Source of the DNA: Methanobacteriota archaeon
Lineage (GTDB): Archaea > Halobacteriota > Methanomicrobia > Methanomicrobiales > Methanospirillaceae
Length of the DNA stretch: 7,455 bases
Direction of reading: 5' to 3'
NCBI GenBank assembly: GCA_009779205.1
Contig: WRER01000029.1
Location: 1 to 7,455 of the forward strand
Made by a program: the position numbers and the translations under genes. Below are positions 1-5,500 of this stretch, piece after piece. Under the pieces are notes generated by a model. The model saw nothing but the letters and a program-made list of their open reading frames with translations. It was not told where the DNA came from and made no database searches. Every line of letters starts with the position of its first letter. Positions within the stretch are counted from its first letter, which is position 1.

Positions 1-38
1 ATGTTACAACATTTCGATGTACTTTTGCTATGTCTGAA

Positions 39-482
39 TCATTGCTTCACGGCCTGCACGGCACCATAACTGTCCTGATACGTGCCATTATACAAAGCAG
101 TATTGTTACGCACTTCGTGAAAAATGATCTGAACAATTCGCATACCTGACTCAAGCAAAATATCTTTTTCACCACAATTCACTAAACAGAGTGTTAAATT
201 TCCCCGAAAGCCAGGGTCAACAAAGCCTGCTCCGATCAGAATACCCTGACGTCCGAGTGTAGATCGACACATCAGTGTTGCTGCAAGATCATGCGGCAAT
301 TCAACCCATTCTGCGCTTGAAACAAGAGTAACAGCCCCGGATGGAAGTATGGTATCAGTTGCACATGTCAAATCATATGATGAGGGTTGCTGGCTTTCTG
401 ACTGATATGGAGAGATAATGATCTGACCCTGTGATTCAGGCATCTCTAATCTTTTTTTAATCTCATAAGCAGAAAGTATCAT
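39..482 (-). CDS. dut: Probable dUTPase, archaeal dCTP-deaminase-like subfamily
   Basis: This gene encodes a 147-residue soluble enzyme of the dCTP deaminase/dUTPase fold. It most likely hydrolyses dUTP to dUMP and pyrophosphate, keeping uracil out of DNA and supplying dUMP for thymidylate synthesis. The family signatures are visible: QPSSYDL (32-38), CRSTLGRQG (72-80), GAGFVDPGFRGNL (84-96, with the conserved Asp89), and a C-terminal YNGTYQDSYGA (131-141) like the nucleotide-covering tail. In dCTP deaminases a catalytic Glu lies in the strand after the DPGF motif (Glu138 of the E. coli enzyme). By eye-alignment that position here is Cys99, so deamination is unlikely and dUTPase is preferred. 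The start is ATG at 482, giving the typical MILS N-terminus; an upstream in-frame TTG at 488 is less likely. There is no Shine-Dalgarno motif and a TATA-like box lies only about 26 bases upstream, so the mRNA may be leaderless. The family is secure; the exact activity is inferred. Confidence 0.88.
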   Translation of the reverse strand: MILSAYEIKKRLEMPESQGQIIISPYQSESQQPSSYDLTCATDTILPSGAVTLVSSAEWVELPHDLAATLMCRSTLGRQGILIGAGFVDPGFRGNLTLCLVNCGEKDILLESGMRIVQIIFHEVRNNTALYNGTYQDSYGAVQAVKQ

Positions 483-497
483 TCTCAATTATTGAAA

Positions 498-511
498 GGA
501 AAACTATTAAT
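498..511. promoter_or_regulatory. Shared BRE/TATA-like box between dut and tRNA-Arg
   Basis: The plus strand reads GGAAAAC followed by TATTAAT (505-511), a purine-rich BRE-like stretch plus an AT-rich TATA-like core. It is centred about 30 bases before the tRNA 5' end. Read on the minus strand, the same core (ATTAATA) is centred about 26 bases upstream of the dut ATG. The divergent genes are separated by only 55 bases, so one box could serve both directions. This is inferred from spacing and composition alone. Confidence 0.4.
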
Positions 512-537
512 GAATTTTTGTACAACGTTATAGGGCA

Positions 538-609
538 GGATCCATAGGGTAGCGGATATCCTACCGGGCTTCGAACCCGGTGACGTGGGTTCGATTCCCG
601 CTGGATCCG
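538..609 (+). tRNA. tRNA-Arg (anticodon TCG)
   Basis: The sequence folds into a complete cloverleaf. The 7-bp acceptor stem pairs 538-544 (GGATCCA) with 602-608 (TGGATCC), and the discriminator base is G609. T545 and A546 are positions 8 and 9. The D-arm runs from 547 to 562, with the conserved A14, G18G19 and A21 in its loop and a 13-22 T-T mismatch. The anticodon stem is CCGGG/CCCGG (564-568 with 576-580), and its 7-base loop CTTCGAA (569-575) gives anticodon TCG, which reads CGA. The variable loop is short (581-584). The T-arm is GTGGG/CCCGC (585-589 with 597-601) with loop TTCGATT. There is no intron and no encoded CCA. An oligo-T run follows at once. Confidence 0.95.
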
Positions 610-613
610 TATC

Positions 614-619
614 TTTTTT
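614..619 (+). terminator. Oligo-T terminator after tRNA-Arg
   Basis: Six consecutive T residues begin five bases after the discriminator base. Archaeal RNA polymerase terminates at such oligo-T tracts, so this is the likely end of the tRNA transcript. Confidence 0.6.
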
Positions 620-690
620 GTACTTATTCACTCGTCAAAGTTAGAATGCATATTGTTCGCAGTTTCCACATTTCAGTTGTCAGGAGGTAT

Positions 691-775
691 CAGTGGGCAG
701 TATTTCAAAACCTACTCTGAAAACTGAGCAGCTACAAAACCTGCTCTGAAAACCGACCACTGAGCAGTTACAAAA
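691..775. repeat. Tandem/inverted repeat cluster, possible IS21-type element end relic
   Basis: A 22-base unit (CAAAACCT, R, CTCTGAAAAC, Y, GA) occurs at 706-727 and 735-756 with two mismatches and a 29-base period. A second unit, TGAGCAG then Y then TACAAAA, occurs at 725-739 and 761-775 with one mismatch. The cluster is also bounded by inverted sequences: CAGTGGGCAGTATTT from 691 on the plus strand, and CAGTGGTCGGTTTT read on the minus strand downward from 763. Multiple short terminal repeats containing a GTGGTCAGTTTT-like core are typical of IS21-family ends. No istA or istB reading frame is present, so this would be a relic or a non-autonomous end. The repeats are directly visible; the IS21 link rests on remembered resemblance. 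Confidence 0.5.
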
Positions 776-822
776 GTAAAAACTGGGAAATAATATTGGT
801 TCAAATTGTGTATTAGGCACAT

Positions 823-849
823 CTGGCAATGATTTCAAAAAAATGCCAG
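823..849 (-). terminator. Hairpin/T-run terminator of the flavoprotein gene
   Basis: CTGGCA (823-828) and TGCCAG (844-849) can form a 6-bp stem. Within the loop the minus strand carries seven T residues (837-843), starting about 12 bases after the stop codon at 855-857. The position and the T-run suit the 3' end of the minus-strand flavoprotein mRNA. Confidence 0.5.
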
Positions 850-854
850 GAAAA

Positions 855-2438
855 TCATCCTCTCGCCCATTTAGACGGATACCACTTCTGAAACCACACA
901 GTAAAAACGCCCATTATTACGGGAGACACCGAGTTGATGAGTCCGACATAAGGCGAGACGGCGGTCGTCATAAGCCAATACGTCCAAAATGATGTCACCA
1001 GAAACAAAACTCCCCAGCAAGCCGTCAGGATACGGTTGGTACGCATGAATAACGGATTATCCAAGGCTTTGTCACCACCATAACTATTCTGTGAATAGTA
1101 CGCAGTCAGCGGAATTTTATAAAAAGTGGTAATGAACCACATCAACCCAAATAATCCGTAACTAAGTGGAACGACTAAGCGCAAATCCGCCCCGACAAGC
1201 GCCAAAAGCGATATCATCGCAACCATGAATATGCTTATGTGCTCAAACAATGTTGGCTTGCATATCAGCCAAATCAGCGGAATAGTCGCAGATGTGAGTA
1301 TACCCAAAATTCCGCCGATAAATGGATCGATTGCCAGCGCAATCCAGATAACCATCCACGGCGCAAGCAGCACTGCCATGTTGGTTTTGAGATTTTTTGC
1401 TTGATCTTTTAGCCTTGGGGTGGATTTTGTAACTCCGAAGAGTTCATCCCAACGCAGCATCAGATTAAAATCACCTAAAACGCGATATTTTTTTTCAAAC
1501 AGCGCGTCTTGCCCTGAAATCTCGCCCCGCGCAATAGCTCTCCATACAGCATATGAAGTTTCAATGCGTGTGGTATATGGCATGAAATTCTCGCGGATAA
1601 CGCTGTGTCCGCTTTGTTGACACACAATTTGGTACACCTTGTCAATATCGGTGTACGCAAACTCAATGACGCGTTCCTTACCGTCGGGACGGTATAACGC
1701 TGCCATTTGCTTTGTGAAGCCAAAGCCATCGTCACTCCTGGCAACCTCTCCGGTTTCAAAAACTTCCCAAGACGCATCGGCCATTTTTTCAAACACGTCG
1801 CGGGGATAGAGCGGCTCCGCAAGTTCTCTTTGCGTTTCTGGCATTACTTCGCCTGTAGCAAATTCCACACCGGCACGTCTGACAATTTCAAGGTAGGCAT
1901 CTGTACGGTTTCTTAACTCGGAAACGCGAAATAGTTCCCCCTGTCCACAAAAGATTTTCGTGTAATTCCCGACGCCGTATATATGGTCGAACATTGCCGT
2001 CACGCCATCATAATTGCCCTCACTCGTCCAAAACCCGCACGTTGATATGACAATATGCCGTTGCCGCGACAAATCATAACGCGGCGGGTGCCCGCCACTA
2101 CTGTTTTTATCCGACATAAACGGCAGAGCCAGTGGTAATTGGCGATCTATGAGGTTTTTAAGCGCACCAGGAATGGAAAAATAATACAATGGAAAACTCC
2201 AAACAATTACATCGGCAGCAATGATTTTTTGTAAAACCTCGGACATTTTGTCATTTATGACGCACTGACCAGGTTGTTTATTCCAACACGCAAAACAACC
2301 TAAACATGGCCTGATGCCAAGTTTCGCGGCATTGATTATCTCTGCGTCATAGCCTGCCCCATCCAAAAACGCTCTCGTAAGCCTCATCGAATTGCTGCTT
2401 TCTGCTTTTGGACTGCCATTGATTACAAGTATGTTCAT
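855..2438 (-). CDS. Flavodoxin-fold Fe-S-type oxidoreductase fused to SCP2-like and membrane domains
   Basis: This 527-residue fusion protein is probably membrane-bound. Residues 1-200 form an NADPH-dependent FMN reductase/flavodoxin-like domain: MNILVINGSPK opens with the phosphate-binding NGSP loop, and WSFPLYYFSIPG (80-91) is the flavin-binding region. Cys45, Cys48, Cys51 and Cys59 make a CX2CX2CX7C cluster like that of iron-sulfur flavoproteins. Residues of about 250-335 resemble an SCP2-type module (GEISGQDALFEKKYRVLGDF, 305-324). About six hydrophobic helices follow (353-515), ending in a Trp- and Lys-rich tail. The start is ATG at 2438, preceded by a GAGG Shine-Dalgarno motif with 5-base spacing; an in-frame GTG at 2489 lacks support. 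Codons such as GCG, CGC and CGG look more frequent than in neighbouring genes, and mobile-element-like repeats lie on both sides, suggesting acquisition from elsewhere. Substrate and partner are unknown. The flavin domain is secure, the SCP2 assignment is moderate, and the membrane-domain family is not recognised. Confidence 0.85.
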   Translation of the reverse strand: MNILVINGSPKAESSNSMRLTRAFLDGAGYDAEIINAAKLGIRPCLGCFACWNKQPGQCVINDKMSEVLQKIIAADVIVWSFPLYYFSIPGALKNLIDRQLPLALPFMSDKNSSGGHPPRYDLSRQRHIVISTCGFWTSEGNYDGVTAMFDHIYGVGNYTKIFCGQGELFRVSELRNRTDAYLEIVRRAGVEFATGEVMPETQRELAEPLYPRDVFEKMADASWEVFETGEVARSDDGFGFTKQMAALYRPDGKERVIEFAYTDIDKVYQIVCQQSGHSVIRENFMPYTTRIETSYAVWRAIARGEISGQDALFEKKYRVLGDFNLMLRWDELFGVTKSTPRLKDQAKNLKTNMAVLLAPWMVIWIALAIDPFIGGILGILTSATIPLIWLICKPTLFEHISIFMVAMISLLALVGADLRLVVPLSYGLFGLMWFITTFYKIPLTAYYSQNSYGGDKALDNPLFMRTNRILTACWGVLFLVTSFWTYWLMTTAVSPYVGLINSVSPVIMGVFTVWFQKWYPSKWARG

Positions 2439-2443
2439 TTTTT

Positions 2444-2485
2444 CCTCAAACATTTTGAAAATATAAACTACCGACCTTTTATGCA
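2444..2485 (-). promoter_or_regulatory. Ribosome-binding site and TATA-like box of the flavoprotein gene
   Basis: On the minus strand GAGG (2444-2447) lies five bases before the ATG at 2438 and decides the start. Further upstream GCATAAAAGG (2476-2485) could be a TATA box, giving a start site near 2454 and a short leader that still includes the GAGG. A second AT-rich stretch (2457-2466) is closer and would leave the GAGG outside the transcript, so it is less likely. The ribosome-binding site is clear; the promoter is tentative. Confidence 0.5.
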
Positions 2486-2517
2486 CCACTCTTTGATATG
2501 CGGCTAATACTTCACTT

Positions 2518-2644
2518 TATCGCATAGAACTTACGCAAAATTGCACGTTTGTAGGTCATAATACCTTATTAAGTCACTTCAATTACTTATTTTAAGTTGA
2601 CAAAAGTTTAAGCCATGTTGATTTTAGCGTAACTCCTATCGCAT
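2518..2644. mobile_element. MITE-like inverted-repeat element with 8-bp direct repeats
   Basis: The 8-mer TATCGCAT occurs at 2518-2525 and again at 2637-2644 in direct orientation, as a target-site duplication would. Just inside are imperfect inverted ends: the left reads GAACTTACGCAAAAT (2527-2541), and the right, read on the minus strand from 2636, is GGAGTTACGCTAAAAT. They share TTACGC and AAAAT around a 1-base gap. The interior is about 110 bases, AT-rich, with no coding capacity. This fits a miniature inverted-repeat element or a deleted insertion sequence. The family is not identified, and chance similarity in AT-rich sequence cannot be excluded. Confidence 0.45.
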
Positions 2645-2978
2645 TAATCTTCCCGGATCAAAGGCTATAGTTCGACAATAAAAGAATGGACACATGGATT
2701 CGAAACGATGAAAAGCGTAACACAGAGCCTATGAAAATAGGTACTGAGTGTTTTTCATTCGCCTCGACGCTTGGGAAATCACTGCTCAGCACTATCCCGC
2801 ACCCCGGCTTATGACTTTCATTATCCCTGTTCCATGATACCCCAGCCAGCATTACATCCGCAGCCTTGAGAAAGCCTGTCATGTTTGAACTTGAATTACT
2901 GTGCACAGTTTACAACCCACCTGTCTCTCCTGATGTCCATTGAATTATTTCAATACGTATGAATGACAACAAATAATT
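2645..2978. other. Gene-free stretch upstream of mmp14
   Basis: I see no credible gene, RNA or repeat in these 334 bases. A minus-strand open frame of 82 codons (2658-2906) has a serine-rich, uneven composition, no recognisable motif and no ribosome-binding site, so it is left out. The last part presumably carries the mmp14 promoter: AATTATTT (2943-2950) lies about 33 bases before the ATG and could be a weak TATA box. The composition is mixed, with some CG-rich patches near 2760-2810, so decayed acquired DNA is possible. Confidence 0.4.
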
Positions 2979-4487
2979 ATGGTACCTGGGTTTCTATCAC
3001 AGTTTTTTTCATCAGCACCGTCCCCTCATATTGTTATGAGTCCACCGCCACCACGGGTCATGAGTGGCCCTGGCCAGCAAAAATATGAATATGACACTGT
3101 GCCTTACTTCATCGTAGCATCTGTTGAAATGGGAAATACAACTACAAAATGCATTTTAGCAGGTGTAAATCTTGAAACAGGCCGTTCATATATTATCAAT
3201 AAAACGGTTTGCATGAGCCGGGACGTTCGTCCTCCACATCCTGGCGAAACCGTATTTGGAAAAACATTGGATGGGACAGAACTTACACGTGAGTCAGTCA
3301 CAGAACTGGTTCGCGATAATATCATTACCTGTCATAAAGAAGCAGGACTTGAAATCAAGAAAGACCTTGACTTTGTTGTGCGCAGTACTGGTGTTGTTGC
3401 TGCAATGGACTCTCCTGACCAGGTTGGAGATTTTATCATTGCACTTGCCAATGGATGTTTGGATGCCAGCGTGCCTCCCGGAAAAATGACTCCCCCCATG
3501 TCGAAGGAAAATCAATCTAAAAAGCTTCAAAAATTTTCCTTTGCAGATAAAGTAAACTTTTCAGGAGCCGTTGCTGGTGTCGTTCCACCAAAAGGAACCA
3601 CAGGTGTTGAGATGGTTGCCAATGAGATGGAAGGAGAATTGGCAATGGCCGGAATTAAAGAAGGCGCAAAGTGGACACCGGTTGACTTCAGAAATCCTTG
3701 CGTCTCTATTGACTTTGGAACCACACTGGATGGACGAATAACCTCTCCGGTCGAGGCCGGCAGCCCAAGTCCATTTTCCGATACAGTTGGAAACTTCTGT
3801 GGTCTCGCTGGGGCAATTCCTGATGCCATCGTGCGAGGAACAGGTCTTGTAAGAGAGCGAACAGGTACTGCACTTGACCTTTTTACTGATGCATGTGTAA
3901 TCGGCGGGAAATGTAAATCTAAAAAGCCATCAGCAGCCGTAAAAGATTATGTGGAGCAATGTCATGCCTTAATCAGTGTAGAGATCGTTCCTTCATCACG
4001 AAGTCGCTATGGTCGGGTTCCAGTACATGCTGATATTGCTGCACAATCTGGAGTTGCCATGGTTGGGATTGATGCTGGAGAAAATGGCAGCAATCTTGAT
4101 GAACTTGGAAAACTTGGAAAAGAAATATACACAAAACATGGAAAGAAGGCATTGGCAGAGGTAATTGACAGGGTATGTGCTCAAATGGCACTTCGCCTTA
4201 TTGATGTAACACGGGAACAGGGACTTATCTTTCCAGACACCACTATTGGTTTCACAGGAAGAGCTGCAATCTCTGGTCTGAAGCCATGTTATATACTCGA
4301 AGGTATTACTGAACGGCAAATCTTTGAAGACCCTCAAAGTCGTCTTGTTTTTGTAGATGATGGGCTTGCACGCGGTGCTGCATTGATGGGACGCTGCATG
4401 AATTCGCTTGGAAAGCCAAATCATCCAATAGGTGGACAACATAACGGAAAATGTATCCTTTCAGAGAGAATGAAAATTGGTCGTTAG
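2979..4487 (+). CDS. mmp14: Methanogenesis marker protein 14
   Basis: This 502-residue protein matches the methanogenesis marker 14 family, found essentially only in methanogens; its biochemical role is not known to me. Recognisable conserved blocks include VPYFIVASVEMGNTTTK (41-57), FGKTLDGTELTRESVTELVR (93-112), VRSTGVVAAMDSPDQVGDF (134-152), MTPPMSKEN (170-178) and MVANEMEGELAMAGIKEGAKW (212-232). Two glycine-rich, acidic loops, SVEMGNTTTK (48-57) and SIDFGTTLDGRI (243-254), together with the C-terminal DDGLARGAALMG (460-471), resemble the phosphate and adenosine motifs of ASKHA (actin/Hsp70/sugar kinase) ATPases; that link is inference. There is no signal peptide or membrane segment, so it is cytoplasmic. 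The N-terminal 40 residues are Pro- and Ser-rich. ATG at 2979 is kept because similar leaders precede the first block in relatives I recall, although no Shine-Dalgarno motif is visible. A small gene follows 59 bases downstream and may be co-transcribed. Confidence 0.95.
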   Translation: MVPGFLSQFFSSAPSPHIVMSPPPPRVMSGPGQQKYEYDTVPYFIVASVEMGNTTTKCILAGVNLETGRSYIINKTVCMSRDVRPPHPGETVFGKTLDGTELTRESVTELVRDNIITCHKEAGLEIKKDLDFVVRSTGVVAAMDSPDQVGDFIIALANGCLDASVPPGKMTPPMSKENQSKKLQKFSFADKVNFSGAVAGVVPPKGTTGVEMVANEMEGELAMAGIKEGAKWTPVDFRNPCVSIDFGTTLDGRITSPVEAGSPSPFSDTVGNFCGLAGAIPDAIVRGTGLVRERTGTALDLFTDACVIGGKCKSKKPSAAVKDYVEQCHALISVEIVPSSRSRYGRVPVHADIAAQSGVAMVGIDAGENGSNLDELGKLGKEIYTKHGKKALAEVIDRVCAQMALRLIDVTREQGLIFPDTTIGFTGRAAISGLKPCYILEGITERQIFEDPQSRLVFVDDGLARGAALMGRCMNSLGKPNHPIGGQHNGKCILSERMKIGR

Positions 4488-4546
4488 TGCTAAAAATGAA
4501 TAGGACAATGTACGTAACAGCTTAAATTCAAGAGTGTGAATGTGCC

Positions 4547-4810
4547 ATGCAAGAAACAGAATATTTTGACTTGATATTTCCTCCCGGAACACCACAGACG
4601 GTAATCAGAGATATTATCAATACATTTGATGTTGAACTCGTTGATAGAGCAGAAAAACTGACTTTTGCAAATATGGATGGCGATGTCAGAAACTTAATTG
4701 CAGCACGAGGTACACAAGCCGAGATGATACGTGTAGAGGCATTTTACAAAGAAAAAATGCAGGAATTCTTACAAGAATCCTCATCTTCTCCAGATCAAAC
4801 AAGCTCCTAG
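4547..4810 (+). CDS. Small acidic protein of unknown function downstream of mmp14
   Basis: This encodes 87 residues from an ATG at 4547, on the same strand as mmp14 and 59 bases after its stop, so co-transcription is plausible. I do not recognise the family. The pattern suggests a compact alpha/beta domain: a hydrophobic strand (YFDLIF, 5-10), a helix (TPQTVIRDIINTF, 15-27), two strands (about 28-40 and 46-52) with a conserved-looking ARGT turn, then a long charged helix (54-73). The tail is Ser-rich and probably disordered. There is no signal peptide, Cys cluster or membrane segment. Codon use and amino-acid composition look natural, which favours a real gene. Its last 30 bases overlap the 3' end of the convergent surface-protein gene. 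No ribosome-binding site is evident. Confidence 0.7.
   Translation: MQETEYFDLIFPPGTPQTVIRDIINTFDVELVDRAEKLTFANMDGDVRNLIAARGTQAEMIRVEAFYKEKMQEFLQESSSSPDQTSS
4752..4757 (-). terminator. Possible T-run terminator for the surface-protein gene
   Basis: On the minus strand six T residues lie about 24 bases beyond the surface-protein stop codon. Their location inside the opposing small gene makes the two transcripts overlap. No stem accompanies the run, so the call is weak. Confidence 0.25.
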
Positions 4811-5422
4811 ACAGGCTAAGACAGCAATCCCAAACCACGATGGCGAGCGTGGGGTGCTCTGTGGCTCTGCCGGTGACGCAAGGACTTCACTTGGTTCTGC
4901 CTCATTCACAAATGAGGTGGGTGCAGCAGATGCTCCGATTCCATCTGTCACTGATGGACTTGGAGAGATCTCAGTTGCGGAACTAGGTGCCATTTCATTG
5001 CGTACAGCGCTCTCGTCTCCGTGTGTGTTCTGTGTACTATCTGTGCAATATCCAAGCATTATGAACTCACTTTCTACGAATTCCTTTCCAATGATGGATG
5101 CCTGCACGAGATACATTCCAGGCTGCCATCCTGCTGTATTTGCAGACATCTCCCAGTAGTTCAGTCCTGTTCCTTCCTGAACTTCAACTGTTGCGGCTGC
5201 ACCGCCAAGACTCTGAGGTCCGGTCTTACTTGTTGGAGCGAAGTCAACAGGAGAGATCTCTACAATAATTCGGTTGTCTGTGTTGTAATTCGTTGTTCCC
5301 TGTATACTGATCTTTGCAGGAATGCATGCATCTGCTATATGTAATGCAGATACTGAGCTTGCAGAGCATAGTACAGCAGCGAGCACCATACAGAATAGCG
5401 TATAATGTGATATTGATGGCAT
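4781..5422 (-). CDS. Secreted surface protein with C-terminal membrane/sorting anchor
   Basis: This 213-residue envelope protein has a Sec signal peptide (residues 1-26, likely cut after SVSA) and a beta-rich extracellular region of about 27-127. Phrases such as IQGTTNYNTDNRIIVEISPVDFAP and WQPGMYLVQASIIG resemble the beta-sandwich modules of Methanomicrobiales surface and S-layer-associated proteins. A Ser/Thr/Pro/Ala/Glu-rich linker (about 128-193) follows and would span the cell wall layer. The C-terminus is TPRSPSW, a hydrophobic helix (197-210) and WRR: the motif, helix and basic-tail plan of archaeosortase substrates, although the motif is not the classic PGF type. A lone Cys pair (33 and 126) may form a disulfide. 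The gene lies 78 bases behind cofC on the same strand and may be read from its own promoter. The role is unknown; surface location is well supported, the anchoring mechanism is inferred. Confidence 0.75.
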   Translation of the reverse strand: MPSISHYTLFCMVLAAVLCSASSVSALHIADACIPAKISIQGTTNYNTDNRIIVEISPVDFAPTSKTGPQSLGGAAATVEVQEGTGLNYWEMSANTAGWQPGMYLVQASIIGKEFVESEFIMLGYCTDSTQNTHGDESAVRNEMAPSSATEISPSPSVTDGIGASAAPTSFVNEAEPSEVLASPAEPQSTPRSPSWFGIAVLACLGACLIWRR

Positions 5423-5448
5423 GTGTAGTTCATGGTCTGCTTTTCAGC

Positions 5449-5456
5449 CATAAAAA
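5449..5456 (-). promoter_or_regulatory. TATA-like box upstream of the surface-protein gene
   Basis: The minus strand reads TTTTTATG about 30 bases before the ATG at 5422, a spacing that suits a nearly leaderless archaeal promoter. No Shine-Dalgarno motif precedes the ATG, which agrees with this. Support is from position and composition only. Confidence 0.3.
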
Positions 5457-5500
5457 TCATTGACCTCTATTGCCTCACCTCACCATATCTTCATCCGGAA

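Noticed and set aside
39..482. Calling the gene dCTP deaminase
   Set aside because: The fold matches, but the position of the catalytic deaminase Glu appears to be Cys, and the short length fits the archaeal dUTPase subfamily better.
1475..1822. A 115-codon minus-strand frame inside the flavoprotein gene
   Set aside because: It is the same strand in another frame of a gene with clear domain motifs, and its own sequence shows no motif.
855..2489. GTG at 2489 as the flavoprotein start
   Set aside because: The extra 17 residues precede the universal MNILVINGSP start of the fold, while ATG 2438 has a well-spaced GAGG.
2649..2660. Weak resemblance (TTCCCGGATC) to the tRNA 3' region, considered as a possible att site
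   Set aside because: Only a short, gapped match; no integrase gene is present, and chance similarity is likely.
2658..2906. An 82-codon open frame on the minus strand in the gap before mmp14
   Set aside because: It has Ser-rich irregular composition, no recognisable motif, no ribosome-binding site and no operon partner. A chance open frame is more likely.
3996..4442. A 148-codon minus-strand frame inside mmp14
   Set aside because: It lies fully opposite a strongly conserved gene; its Cys-, Ser- and His-rich composition is typical of an antisense shadow.
5021..5344. Plus-strand frame with many Cys residues opposite the surface-protein gene
   Set aside because: The Cys- and Leu-rich content is an antisense by-product; the minus frame has a signal peptide, beta domain, linker and anchor in the right order.
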